This document shows, one piece after another, positions 8,303 through 17,269 of a DNA stretch of 64,000 bases (the stretch's first letter is position 1; each line of letters begins with the position of its first letter). This DNA comes from Actinoplanes ianthinogenes (lineage in GTDB: Bacteria; Actinomycetota; Actinomycetes; Mycobacteriales; Micromonosporaceae): assembly GCF_018324205.1 (NCBI RefSeq), contig NZ_AP023356.1, positions 9,058,501 through 9,122,500 of the forward strand, read 5' to 3'. The notes below the pieces were generated by a model. The model had not been told where the DNA came from. It did not search any database and saw only the letters and a list, made by a program, of their open reading frames with translations. Both the position numbers and the translations under genes were made by a program.

Positions 8303-9013
8303 AAAGTATCTCATGGCGGGTCTGCGGGCGAGCAGCAGCGAGAACCGCAGGTCGCCGCCGTCGGCGCTCAGGTCGACCGTCTCCACGGTGAAGCCGGCCG
8401 CCCGCAGGTCACGCCGGACCGCGGGCCGGGGAGTGGTGCGGTAATACATGACGAACGGCGGCCGCACCACGGTGTTGCGGACCACCATGGCCAGGTCCAG
8501 GCCGAGCGTCGCCCAGTACACCCCGGTGTTGCGCGTCGGCAGGTCGCCGATCGCCACCGCGAAGAGGCCGCCGGGCCGCAACGCCCGGTGCACCCCCTCG
8601 AACAGCGCCGGCCGCTCCGACGGCAGGAAGTGCCCCAGCGCACCGAAGGTCACCGCGAGGTCGAAGCCGCCGGTGAACGGCAGCGCCCGGACATCGGCGC
8701 GCACCAGCGTGGCCCGCGGAACCGCGCCGCGCGCCTCGCCGAGCATCCCGGCGCTGAAGTCGACGCCGGTCACCTGATCCCGGCACAGTCGGTCCAGGAC
8801 GGTCAGGCCCGCGCCGGTCCCGCAGCAGACATCCAGACCGCGGTGGAACGGCCCCGCCGCCGACAACTCCTGGACGGTCGCGTGGAGAATGCTGTCCGGG
8901 GTCCGGAACGGGGTGTGGTCGAATTTCTCCGCCAGCCGGTCATACCCGCCTTCGACCGAGGACAGTGCCTGCACGCACAGCTCCCGCAGCGACGGGCCGT
9001 TAGGAGAGAACAC
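8294..9013 (-). CDS. Class I SAM-dependent methyltransferase
   Basis: This 239-residue protein has the SAM-binding motif I GLDVCCGTGAGLTVL at about 55-70 and the motif II acidic loop (GVDFSAGM). The later ADVRALPF and HRALRPGGLFAVAIGD segments are typical of class I (UbiE/BioC-like) methyltransferases. The substrate cannot be read from sequence. The GTG at 9013 is the only in-frame start between the stop of the upstream TPR-CHAT gene (17 bases away) and the conserved domain. The close spacing suggests co-transcription with that gene, so it may modify a metabolite or protein in the same response. Confidence 0.83.
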   Translation of the reverse strand: MFSPNGPSLRELCVQALSSVEGGYDRLAEKFDHTPFRTPDSILHATVQELSAAGPFHRGLDVCCGTGAGLTVLDRLCRDQVTGVDFSAGMLGEARGAVPRATLVRADVRALPFTGGFDLAVTFGALGHFLPSERPALFEGVHRALRPGGLFAVAIGDLPTRNTGVYWATLGLDLAMVVRNTVVRPPFVMYYRTTPRPAVRRDLRAAGFTVETVDLSADGGDLRFSLLLARRPAMRYFDG

Positions 9014-9030
9014 CCGGCCGAGCGTACCTG

Positions 9031-12000
9031 TCAGGGTCCGAAATGCAGGTGTGTCGCCCAGAGATCCGGCCGCTGCGGATACCGCTCGCGCAGCGCCCGG
9101 ACCGCGTGGTGCACGGCCAGGGCGGGGTCGCCGGCCAGGGCCCGGTCGGCGTAGACGGACCGGCTGAACCGCCGCGCGATCGCGTCCCTGACCGGCCACA
9201 GCGTGCCGATCACGTGGGTGAACCCGGCCAGTTGCAGCGCCGACGCGATGTGGATCGACTCGTCCGGCACCCGCACGCCGCCGTCCGCGGTGGTGCACGC
9301 CGACAGGTACGCGAGAAAGCCGCCGCTGAGGTCGAGTCCGGTCAGCTCGCGGGCGCTCAACGGTCCGTCGTGCAGCGCGAGGTGCCCCTGCGCCGGGTCG
9401 GTCGCGGTGGCCGCGTGGCAGGCCAGGTGCGCCCAGCGGGCCCGCGGCAGCCACGCCCGGACCGCCTCCCGAGTCGCCTGCTCGTCCAGCAGCAGCGTCG
9501 CGGCACCGCCCAGCTCGGCTGCGGCCACCTGCTCCGCCTCCCGGCGCGCGTGCAGCAACGGCGGCATGCCGGGCGCCTCGTTCACCCCGACCGCGACCAC
9601 CCGGCCGTCATGCCGGCCCTGATCGGGGCGCCCGGCGTGGTCGAGGATCCGCGCGGTCGGCGCATAGGACGAGACCACCAGATCCGGTACGCCCGTCTCC
9701 CGCCCCGCCGCGTGCAGCGGCAGCGTCCCGAACGGCCCGGTCGGCATCCACCACACCCGCGGCCACCGCTCGCCCGGCCCCGGCGTCGCGGTGTGCCCGA
9801 GGTGGCGCAGGATCGGCCCGGTCACCGTGTCCCACAGCCAGCCGAGCACCTCCCGGACCGTGTCCGGCTCCTCCCCGTCGACCGCCCCGCGCAGCGCGTT
9901 GGCCCGCGCGATCGCCTCGTCGTAGGTCAGCGCCGGCAGCGCGACCGTGCCGGCGCCGCGCTCGGTCATGGTCAGCGCGTGGCAGCCCTCGTCGCTGGCC
10001 AGCACGGCGACCAGCGTGCCGCCGCGCGCGGCCCGGCGCAGCTGCGCGATGGTGGGCGGCAGCCCGAACCGGGCGAAGCCGGGCGTCGCGCGGATCTCGT
10101 CGAGCAGGCCGCGCCAGCGCCCGGCGACCTCCCGGCGGCCCCGGACGGTGGCCAGGTCCGGCACCGGCTCGGCGTCCAGGACCGCGCGTGCCGCGACGAC
10201 CCGGTCGGCCAGGTCGGGCCGCACCCGGCGCAGCTCGCCGAGCCCGGCCCGCGACTCCAGCGTCTGCGCGAGAAGTACGCCGCGCCCCTGCTCCAGCCAC
10301 GCCCAGGCCTGCTCCACGTCACCGAGCGTCAACGCGGTCACGGCGGCCTCGGCGCCGAGGTTGCTCACCAGGCTCAGGTGGTGCTGCCGGTCGGCGCGGC
10401 CGAGTCCGTGGTCGGCAAGCTCCGGGAGCCGCGCGAAGACCGTCGCCCAGGCACGTGCCGCCTCGTCCGGGCGGCCCGCCTCGGCGGCCAGCCGGGCCCA
10501 GGCGTGCCCGAGCTGCGTGCCGAGTGCCGCGGCGGTCCCGTCGGCGAGCGCCGCCTCGCGCAGCGTGTCGATCGCCCGGTCGCGGCCGCCGGAGTGGGCG
10601 CGCAGGGCCAGGCCGAGGTTGCCGAGGTACATGCCGCGGTCCGGGTGGCCGTCGGGCAGCCCGGTCAGCGCCGCCTCCGCGGCGTCGATCGCCTCGCTCA
10701 GGAAGTGGTCGCCGCGGCCCGCCTCGTACCGGGTCCGCCCGATGGTCGCCAGGTTGGTCAGCATCAGGCGCCGGTCGGGATGGTCCTCCGGCAGCGTCTC
10801 CTGGGCGGCTCGCAGGTGGCGCAGTGCCTCGTCGAGGTCGGCCACCTCACCGCGGTGCTCGAAACGCGTCCAGAGGGCGGCGCTCAGATTCGCCAGGCCC
10901 GCCGGGCCGCCGGAGTCCGCGATCGCCCGCCGGCCGGCGGTGACGGCGTCGTCCAGGTCGGACGGGTCGGTGGTTCGCTCGAAGCGGGCCCGCAGGGCGA
11001 TGCAGAGCTGGGACCACGCCCGGCCCTGCGTGCGTTCCGGCGGCATCGCGAGGACCTGGTGCAACAACGCGATCGCGGCGTCCAGGTCGGCGCTGTCGCC
11101 GGTGTGCGAGAAGCGGAGGTAGTGGGCGACCGCCAGATTGTGCCGGGTGTCGAGCCGGTCGGCGTGGTCGTCCGGCAGCGCGTCGAGCACCTCCCGTCGC
11201 AGGTCGACGGCCTCGTCGAGGTCGGCGCTCTGCCCGGTCCGCTCGAAGCGCTGGACCAGCGCGGAGGCGAGCAGGTCGGGGGAGCAGTCCCGGGCGAGGC
11301 CGACGAACTCGTCGAGGTCGGCGTCGTCGCCGTACCGTTCGAACCGCGCCTGCACCGCGGCGGCCAGGCACTCCAGGCGACGGCGCCGGTCCGGGTGGTC
11401 GTCCGGGACGTCGGCCAGCGACCACCGGTGGATCCGCACGGCCTCCTCCAGGTCGGCGTCGTCGCCGAACGCCTCGAACCGCTGCCGCAGCGCGCCGCCG
11501 ACGTTGGACAGGAACCCGGAACGGTCCGGATCGCCGGGGCCGGCCAGGCTCACCGCCCGGCGGCCCAGGTCGATCGCCTCGTCCAGGTCGGCGCGCGCCC
11601 CGGTGCGGTGGAAGCGGCTGATCACCGCGCCGGCCAGGTTGGACAGCGGCAGGGGCTGCCCGGGTTCCGCCGCGACCGCCGCCCGGTGCAGGCGCAACGC
11701 CTCGTCGAGATCCTCGGCGGCGCCGGTCCGCTCGTGCCGGGCGTGCAGTGCCAGGCCGAGATTCGTCAGCAGCCCGGCCCGGGCGGGGAAGTCCGCCGGC
11801 GCCTCGGCGAGCGCGGCCGTACCGACGTGGATCGCCTCGTCGATGTCCGCCCGGTCGCCGAACCGGTCGAACCGCAGCCGCAGCGCGTTGCACAGGTCGC
11901 CGCGATGCACGAACGGGTCCGGTCCCTCCCGTGCCGCGTCGTGCAGCAGCGCGACGGCCCGGTCCAGCACCGCCCGGCACTCGCCGCCGGCCGACGACTC

Positions 12001-12363
12001 CATCAGGAGACCGGCCTCCAGGTTCCAGTGGTGCGGGGTGTCACCCACCCGCGGCGCCAGCCGGGTCAGCGCGGGCAGCAGCACGGTCGGCAGCTCGTCG
12101 ACGTACTGGGGGAAGCACCCCTCCCACCAGATCAGCGCCGCCTGCACCTCCCGTTCCCGCTCGCCGTCGCCCACCAGCCCACCGCGCAGCCAGTGCCACG
12201 CGCCGAGCAGATAGGCGGCGTCGACGTCCTGGCCGGCGTGCTCGGCCAGCTCGGCGACCGTGGCGAACGCCTCGGCCCCGAGGAGCGCGTCCGGATCGTC
12301 GCCGGCCTCCGAGATGATCTCCAGGAGGCCGGACTTGAGCTCGTCGGCTCGGGAGGTGCGCAC
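9031..12363 (-). CDS. TPR-CHAT caspase-like protease
   Basis: This protein of about 1110 residues carries a long run of tetratricopeptide-like repeats of about 45 residues (recurring RFERTG..ADLDEAV.L.R patterns) through roughly residues 130-700. A C-terminal CHAT domain ends the protein. The caspase-type dyad is visible: His in AHLACHAATA near 983 and Cys in YLSACTTADGG near 1022, followed by the conserved LAGFTHVIGTLWPV stretch. CHAT domains are clan CD proteases used in cell-death and antiphage systems such as gRAMP/Craspase and in gasdermin activation, but many actinobacterial members have no assigned role. GTG 12363 has GGGAG ten bases upstream; GTG 12387 is an alternative. A methyltransferase gene follows after 17 bases. 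Confidence 0.86.
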   Translation of the reverse strand: MRTSRADELKSGLLEIISEAGDDPDALLGAEAFATVAELAEHAGQDVDAAYLLGAWHWLRGGLVGDGEREREVQAALIWWEGCFPQYVDELPTVLLPALTRLAPRVGDTPHHWNLEAGLLMESSAGGECRAVLDRAVALLHDAAREGPDPFVHRGDLCNALRLRFDRFGDRADIDEAIHVGTAALAEAPADFPARAGLLTNLGLALHARHERTGAAEDLDEALRLHRAAVAAEPGQPLPLSNLAGAVISRFHRTGARADLDEAIDLGRRAVSLAGPGDPDRSGFLSNVGGALRQRFEAFGDDADLEEAVRIHRWSLADVPDDHPDRRRRLECLAAAVQARFERYGDDADLDEFVGLARDCSPDLLASALVQRFERTGQSADLDEAVDLRREVLDALPDDHADRLDTRHNLAVAHYLRFSHTGDSADLDAAIALLHQVLAMPPERTQGRAWSQLCIALRARFERTTDPSDLDDAVTAGRRAIADSGGPAGLANLSAALWTRFEHRGEVADLDEALRHLRAAQETLPEDHPDRRLMLTNLATIGRTRYEAGRGDHFLSEAIDAAEAALTGLPDGHPDRGMYLGNLGLALRAHSGGRDRAIDTLREAALADGTAAALGTQLGHAWARLAAEAGRPDEAARAWATVFARLPELADHGLGRADRQHHLSLVSNLGAEAAVTALTLGDVEQAWAWLEQGRGVLLAQTLESRAGLGELRRVRPDLADRVVAARAVLDAEPVPDLATVRGRREVAGRWRGLLDEIRATPGFARFGLPPTIAQLRRAARGGTLVAVLASDEGCHALTMTERGAGTVALPALTYDEAIARANALRGAVDGEEPDTVREVLGWLWDTVTGPILRHLGHTATPGPGERWPRVWWMPTGPFGTLPLHAAGRETGVPDLVVSSYAPTARILDHAGRPDQGRHDGRVVAVGVNEAPGMPPLLHARREAEQVAAAELGGAATLLLDEQATREAVRAWLPRARWAHLACHAATATDPAQGHLALHDGPLSARELTGLDLSGGFLAYLSACTTADGGVRVPDESIHIASALQLAGFTHVIGTLWPVRDAIARRFSRSVYADRALAGDPALAVHHAVRALRERYPQRPDLWATHLHFGP

Positions 12364-12424
12364 GGCTCGGCAGTCTCCCACCGGCACCGATCGAGGACCA
12401 CCGCCTTCCCTCTATCGTGGACAG

Positions 12425-13006
12425 GTGTTCCAGCCCACGTACCCGATCAGCACCGCCCGGCTCACCCTGCGCCCGGTCACCCCGGACGACCTCGACGACG
12501 TGTACGCGTTCCAGTCCCGCCCCGACGTCGTGCGCTGGATGCTCGGAACCGGGCCGCGCACCCGCGAGCAGTCACGTGCCTCGGTGCTCGCCATGGCGAG
12601 CGAGGACGCGCTGCGCGAGGAGGGTGACTGCCTGACCCTCGCCGCGGTCACCGGCGGCACAGTCATCGGGACCGTCGAGCTGGTCTGGCGCAGCCGGTCC
12701 GAGCGCACCGCCGAACTCGGCTACGTCTTCCACCCCGGCCATGGCGGCCGCGGCCTGGCCACCGAAGCCGCCACCGCGCTGCTGGACTGGGGATTCACCG
12801 AGCTCGGCCTGCACCGGGTGGTCGCCCGCTGCCACGGCCGCAACGCCGCGTCCGCCCGGCTGATGGCCCGGCTCGGCATGCGGCAGGAGGCCCATCACGT
12901 CGAGAGCTACCTGTTCAACGGCGAGTGGGCCGACCAGATCGTCTTCGCCGTCCTGGCCCGTGAGTGGACGCCGCGCACGTCGCCTCCGGGCGGTCAGCGC
13001 CGGTAA
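12425..13006 (+). CDS. GNAT family N-acetyltransferase (RimJ/RimL-like)
   Basis: This 193-residue GNAT starts with the RimJ-type TARLTLRPVTPDDLDDVYAF and continues with ELGYVFHPGHGGRGLATEA, the acetyl-CoA pyrophosphate loop (R/QxxGxG/A). NAASARLMARLGMRQEAH near residue 145 is typical of the ribosomal-protein/GNAT3 group. It would transfer an acetyl group from acetyl-CoA to an amine; the substrate is unknown. It is divergent from the TPR-CHAT gene with only 61 bases between the starts, so the promoters share that space. The GTG start marks the beginning of similarity; a longer open frame upstream runs antisense into the CHAT gene and is not credible. Confidence 0.87.
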   Translation: MFQPTYPISTARLTLRPVTPDDLDDVYAFQSRPDVVRWMLGTGPRTREQSRASVLAMASEDALREEGDCLTLAAVTGGTVIGTVELVWRSRSERTAELGYVFHPGHGGRGLATEAATALLDWGFTELGLHRVVARCHGRNAASARLMARLGMRQEAHHVESYLFNGEWADQIVFAVLAREWTPRTSPPGGQRR

Positions 13007-13085
13007 CAGCGCCTGGCGGCCTCGCTGACGACGATGCGGCGGACGTTCGCCGCCCGCATCGCGCCGGACGAGTTCACGACCGCCC

Positions 13086-14515
13086 TCACGACCGCGGCTG
13101 ACCTGCTGGAATCCGAGCGGTGGCGGTGCTGTCCCGGCGCTGCTGGGCGCGCAGCACGATCGACGCGGCCGAGGCCGCGAGCGACAGGCCGGCCAGCGCG
13201 GCGAAGGCCAGGTGGTATCCCGAGGCCGTGGCCCAGCCGGACGCCGTCGCGCGGGACAGGATCACCGCCACCGTGGCCACCCCGACCGCGCCGCCCACCC
13301 GCTGCGTGATGTTGACGATCGCCGTCGCGTCGGGCAGCTGCTCGCGGCGGACCGCCGCGTACGCCGACGACACCAGCGGCATCGCCGCGACCCCGGTGGC
13401 CATCCCGGCCCCGAAGAGCAGGGCCTGGAGCAGGATCCCGTTCGCGTCGGCGGGCAGCAGGGCCAGCGGCAGGACCGCGGCCGCGATGGCGAGGTTGCCG
13501 AGCACCGCGACCCGCCCGCCGCCGAACCGGTCGGTCAGCCGGCCGCCCAGCGGCAGCATGACGATCCCGCCCACCCCGTAGGCGAGCAGGTCCACCCCGG
13601 TGCGGATCAGCCCGGTGCCGTGCAGCACCTGGAAGTACAGCGGCAGCAGCACCATCACGCCGAACATGGCGCCACCGGCGAAGAACCCGGCGCTGGTCGC
13701 GGCCCGGAAGGCGGGGATGCCGAAGAGCCGCACGTCCAGCAGTGGCCGCTCGCTGCGCAGCGTGCGCACCACGAACCCGGCCACCGCGAGGAGCCCGAGC
13801 GCCACGGGCAGCCAGACCGGCGGCGCGGTCACCGACCCGGCCGTGCCGATCTCGGACAGCCCGTAGACCACCGCGGACACCCCGCCGCCCGCGAGCACCA
13901 CCCCGAGCACGTCGGGCCGGTGCGCCGGCGCACCCTGCGAACGGGGCAGATATCGCAGCCCGAGCGCCAGGCCGGCCAGCCCGAAGGGCACGTTGATCAG
14001 GAACAGCCACGGCCAGCTCCAGTGCGCCAGCATGAACCCGCCGACGGTCAGGCCGATCGCCGGCGCGCCGACGACCGCGATCCCGACCACGCCCATCACC
14101 CGGCCCATCCGCTGCGGCCCGGCCGCCTGGCCCAGGATGGTCTGCCCGGCCGGGATCATCAGCCCGGCCGCGAGACCCTGCAGGATGCGGGTGCCGATCA
14201 GCCAGCCCGCGGTCGGCGCGAAGGCGCAGGCCACCGAGGTGAGGGTGAAGGCGGCCAGGGCCGCGAGCCAGAGCCGGGTCACGCCGACCCGGCGGGCGAG
14301 CCAGCCGCACACGGTGAGCGAGACGCCGAGGGCCAGCAGTAGGCGCTGGCCACCCACTGGACGGTGGGCAGCGGGGCGCCCAGGTCGGTGCCGATGGTGC
14401 GCAGTCCGATGTTGACCAGTGAGGTGTCCAGCATGCCCATGACCGCGCCGAACACCACCACGCCGGCGATGCGCCAGACGTGAGCGGGGATCCGGTCGGT
14501 TCGCGTTGTCGTCAC
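13086..14515 (-). pseudogene. MFS drug-efflux transporter (DHA2/EmrB-like), frameshifted
   Basis: Two overlapping frames together give one roughly 476-residue major facilitator. The first begins at GTG 14515 behind a strong GAGGAGGAG site and reads through TM1 (GVVVFGAVMGMLDTSLVNIG) to TVQWVASAY. The second frame takes over at LLALGVSLTVCGWLARRVGV and continues to the end (GRILQGLAAGLMIPAGQ; WLFLINVPFG). Restoring one G near 14340 joins them without a gap, so a single-base deletion, or a sequencing error, lies at about 14338-14342. If real, the pump is lost after about 58 residues. The divergent MarR gene and shared operators indicate an inducible efflux pair. Confidence 0.8.
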
Positions 14516-14531
14516 AGCTCCTCCTCGCAGC

Positions 14532-14565
14532 ATTGATGAGCCTCCCAATTGCAGAGGCTAACAAT
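14532..14565. promoter_or_regulatory. Operator 1 between MFS and MarR genes
   Basis: ATTGATGAGCCTC at 14532-14544 faces GAGGCTAACAAT at 14554-14565. The arms are complementary apart from one mismatch and one extra base. It lies just upstream of the MFS ribosome site and in the upstream region of the MarR promoter. Binding by the adjacent MarR protein is the simple reading. Confidence 0.6.
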
Positions 14566-14566
14566 G

Positions 14567-14584
14567 ATTGAGGAGCTCAACAAT
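14567..14584. promoter_or_regulatory. Operator 2 between MFS and MarR genes
   Basis: ATTGAGGAGCTCAACAAT is an 18-bp palindrome with perfect ATTG/CAAT ends and a perfect GAGCTC core. It shares the ATTG...CAAT ends with the neighbouring operator and ends three bases before the -10 box of the MarR gene, so a bound repressor would block that promoter. Confidence 0.6.
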
Positions 14585-14587
14585 AGA

Positions 14588-14593
14588 TATAAT
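14588..14593 (+). promoter_or_regulatory. -10 box (TATAAT) of the MarR gene, leaderless start
   Basis: A perfect TATAAT is followed by six bases and then a GTG that is in frame with the MarR protein. This places the predicted transcription start on, or next to, the start codon. Confidence 0.6.
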
Positions 14594-14599
14594 CAGCAG

Positions 14600-15040
14600 G
14601 TGACCACCGAACCGTCCGCCGCGGGCGCCTTCCACCCGGCCGGCCTGCTGCGCTTCCCGACGTACCTGTTCGGCAAGCTGCACAAGGCCCTGCACGCTCA
14701 GCTGGACACCCCGCTGCGCGAGCACTGGGTGCTGACCTACCTCGCCGAGCGCGCCGAGATCTCCCAGCAGGAGATGGCCAACGCCATGGAGATCGACCGC
14801 AGCGAGGTGGTCCGGCTCATCGACAGCCTGGAGAAAGCGGGCCTGGTCACCCGTACCCGCGACCCGGAGGACCGCCGCAAGTACCGGTTGACCATCACCG
14901 CGGCGGGCAACCGGCTGCGCCGGGACACCGACGCCAAGCTCACCGAGGCCACCGACGTGCTGCTCGCCCGGCTCACCCCGGCCGAGCGCGAGACGTTGCA
15001 CCGGCTCGCGCTCAAAGCTCTCGGGTACGACGAGAGGTGA
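14600..15040 (+). CDS. MarR family transcriptional regulator (efflux repressor)
   Basis: This protein of about 146 residues has a clear MarR winged helix: ISQQEMANAMEIDRSEVVRL is the recognition region and TRDPEDRRKYRLTITAAG the wing. GTG 14600 is preferred because a perfect TATAAT ends six bases before it, giving a leaderless message, and because the operators would otherwise lie inside the gene. ATG 14564 with GAGG upstream is the alternative and would add 12 residues. Position and operators suggest it represses itself and the divergent MFS pump. The pump is frameshifted, but this regulator reads intact. Confidence 0.87.
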   Translation: MTTEPSAAGAFHPAGLLRFPTYLFGKLHKALHAQLDTPLREHWVLTYLAERAEISQQEMANAMEIDRSEVVRLIDSLEKAGLVTRTRDPEDRRKYRLTITAAGNRLRRDTDAKLTEATDVLLARLTPAERETLHRLALKALGYDER

Positions 15041-15082
15041 CCTGCGGCCTCCGGTCGCCGGGATGAGCGGGGCGAGAACGCC

Positions 15083-16054
15083 TCAGATGCCGTCGATGAG
15101 CGCCAGCTCGTCCGCGGTCAGCGGCGGGAAGTCGAGGGCCCGCACGTTGTGGTCGAGCTGCTCGGGCGAGCTCGCCCCGAGGATCGCCGAGGTGACCTCC
15201 GGCCGGCGCAGCACCCATTGCAGGGCGAGCTGGGCCAGTGACTGCCCCCGGTCGGACGCGATCTTGTTGAGTGCCTGGGCCCGCTGCCGGTACGCGTCGT
15301 CGATCGCGTCCGGGGTCAGGAACGCGCTGGTGAGCGCGCGGGCGCCGGCCGGGATGCCGGCCAGGTACTTGTCGGTGAGCAGGCCCTGCGCGAGCGGCGA
15401 GTAGACGACCAGCCCGAACCCGTCGGCGGCGGCCTGGTCGAGCAACCCGCCGGTCTCCGGAGTCCGGTCGAAGATCGAGTAACGCGGCTGGTGGACCAGC
15501 AGCGGCACCCCGGCCTGACGTAGCAGCTCGGCGGCCCGATGCGCGAGCGCGGTGTCGTAGTTGGAGACGCCGACATAGAGCGCCTTGCCCTGCTGGACCG
15601 CGCTGACCAGGGCGCCGACCGTCTCCTCCAGGGGCGTCTCCGGATCGGCGCGGTGGTGGTAGAACACGTCGACGTAGTCGGTGCCCAGGTCGCGCAGGCT
15701 GTGGTCGAGCGAGGCGAGCAGCGACTTGCGGGAGCCGCCGGACTGGTAGGGGCTCCGGCCGATCGGGTTGCCGGCCTTGGTCGACAGGATCAGCTCGTCG
15801 CGGTGCGCCGCGAGATCCCTGCGCAGCACCTCGCCGAAGAACTTCTGCGCGGCGCGGTGCGGCGGGCCGTACCGGTCGGCGTTGTCGAAGTGGGTGATGC
15901 CCAGGTCGAAGGCGTGCAGCACGATCGCCCGCTGGTTGTCGTAGGCGTAGTCGGTGCCGAACTTCTGCCACAGTCCGAGCGAGAACGCGGGCAGTCTCAG
16001 GCCCGAGTCGCCGGTGCGGCGGTATGCGAGTCGGTCGTAGCGGTCGGTGCTCAT
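15083..16054 (-). CDS. Aldo/keto reductase (YghZ/MgrA-like)
   Basis: This 323-residue (alpha/beta)8 reductase begins YRRTGDSGLRLPAFSLGLWQ. The catalytic tetrad is visible: Asp and Tyr in FDNADRYGPPH, Lys in LSTKAGN and His in VFYHHRAD. The C-terminal phosphate-binding segment (SAILGASSPEQLDHNV) would hold NADPH. It resembles L-glyceraldehyde-3-phosphate or methylglyoxal reductases. ATG 16054 has AAGGAG at good spacing. It is the last gene of a four-gene run with two LLM enzymes and an SfnB-like enzyme, so it may reduce the aldehyde left after C-S bond cleavage; that role is inference. Confidence 0.88.
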   Translation of the reverse strand: MSTDRYDRLAYRRTGDSGLRLPAFSLGLWQKFGTDYAYDNQRAIVLHAFDLGITHFDNADRYGPPHRAAQKFFGEVLRRDLAAHRDELILSTKAGNPIGRSPYQSGGSRKSLLASLDHSLRDLGTDYVDVFYHHRADPETPLEETVGALVSAVQQGKALYVGVSNYDTALAHRAAELLRQAGVPLLVHQPRYSIFDRTPETGGLLDQAAADGFGLVVYSPLAQGLLTDKYLAGIPAGARALTSAFLTPDAIDDAYRQRAQALNKIASDRGQSLAQLALQWVLRRPEVTSAILGASSPEQLDHNVRALDFPPLTADELALIDGI

Positions 16055-16066
16055 GCGGGCTCCTTG

Positions 16067-17269
16067 TCAGAACAATCCGGTGGTCGGTGGTTCCTCGCCG
16101 GTCAGGTGCCACGCGCCGGCGACGGCCGCCTTCCACTGCCGAGGATTGTGGTTGGCGACCGTGCGGGCGTTGCGCCAGTGTCGGTCGAAGCCCAGATCGC
16201 GGTCGGTCGCCGACCCGCCGCCGACGTCGAAGAGCAACTCCGCCGCTTTCAGCGCCGATTCCACCGCGATCACGCCGGCCTGGGCGACGGTCACCGCCGC
16301 GGCCGCGGCCGTGGTCCGCCGTTCTTCCGGTTCCCGCTCTTCGCGTACGCCATCAAGCGCTTCCGCCGCGAGCAGCACCACCGCCCGCGCCGCCTGCGCC
16401 CGGGCCGCGATCTCCCCGACGGTGTGCCGTACGTACGGGTCGTCCACGCTGCGTGCCGCGGAGCTGTGCTTGATCGGCCGGGCCCGGTCCCGCCCGAACG
16501 CGATCGCGTCGTCGAGCACGGCGGCGGCGATCCCGGCCTCCACCGCGGCCAGGTAGAGCTGCGCGAACGAGCCGGCCCACGGGACGTCCAGGGCACTGTT
16601 GTCCCGGGGCGTCACCTCGTCGGCGCTCAGCCGCACGTTCACCAGCCGGGTGGTGCCGCTCTGGGTGAGCCGCTGCCCGATCGCGTCGAAGTCGTCGAGG
16701 CGCTGCACACCGTCGCGGCTCGCCGGGACGGTGAAGCCGTACACCCGCCCGTCCTCGCCGGTGGCCGAGCCGGTGAACCACGTCGCGTAGAGCCCGCCGG
16801 TGGAGTAGTACTTCTCGCCGTCGACCAGGTAACCGTCGCCGTCGCGGCGCAGCGTGGTGTGCACCGATCCGCTGGCCCCGCCGCCGCGCTCGTTGCCGGT
16901 GCCGGCGAACAGGTCACCGGCACGCAACCGGGCCAGGGTGAGCGCCCGCTGCGGCAGGTCGTGGTGCAGGGCCACCCGGTTCGCGAGCAGGAAGCTGTTG
17001 CGCAGCGCCTGGGCGACGTTGGAGTCGGCCCGGGCGATCGCCACGACCAGGTCGGTGACGTCGCGGACCGTGCCGCCCGCGCCGCCGTCGGCCGCCGCGA
17101 TCCCGACCAGGGTGATCCGCTGCTCGGCGAGCGCCCGCACCTCACGGTTGGCATAGGTACGGGTCAGTTCCCGGTCGCGGGCGCCGGCGGCGAGCCGCCG
17201 CAGCACCGGTGCGGCGCCGGCCCGGATGCCCGCGACCGTCCACGTCGTCGCGATCACCTCCGTGGTCAC
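16067..17269 (-). CDS. DszC/SfnB-like flavin-dependent monooxygenase (acyl-CoA dehydrogenase fold)
   Basis: This 400-residue protein has the acyl-CoA dehydrogenase fold but the hallmarks of the sulfur-oxidising branch. LVDGEKYYSTGGLYATWFTG lies near 150, SGTTRLVNVRLSADEV near 205, and the terminal FDRHWRNARTVANHNP motif near 370. DszC, SfnB and related enzymes use FMNH2 and O2 to oxidise thioethers or sulfones. The GTG start overlaps the stop of the upstream LLM gene by four bases, so the two are translationally coupled. The electron donor (a flavin reductase) is not encoded nearby. The exact sulfur substrate is unknown. Confidence 0.85.
   Translation of the reverse strand: MTTEVIATTWTVAGIRAGAAPVLRRLAAGARDRELTRTYANREVRALAEQRITLVGIAAADGGAGGTVRDVTDLVVAIARADSNVAQALRNSFLLANRVALHHDLPQRALTLARLRAGDLFAGTGNERGGGASGSVHTTLRRDGDGYLVDGEKYYSTGGLYATWFTGSATGEDGRVYGFTVPASRDGVQRLDDFDAIGQRLTQSGTTRLVNVRLSADEVTPRDNSALDVPWAGSFAQLYLAAVEAGIAAAVLDDAIAFGRDRARPIKHSSAARSVDDPYVRHTVGEIAARAQAARAVVLLAAEALDGVREEREPEERRTTAAAAAVTVAQAGVIAVESALKAAELLFDVGGGSATDRDLGFDRHWRNARTVANHNPRQWKAAVAGAWHLTGEEPPTTGLF

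Noticed and set aside
8294..9454. A longer methyltransferase start inside the CHAT gene.
   Set aside because: The extra region shows no methyltransferase similarity and overlaps the conserved CHAT domain.
9043..12627. A 3.6-kb open frame antisense to the TPR-CHAT gene.
   Set aside because: Repetitive arginine/glutamine-rich sequence mirrors the TPR repeats, and the true strand has clear domains.
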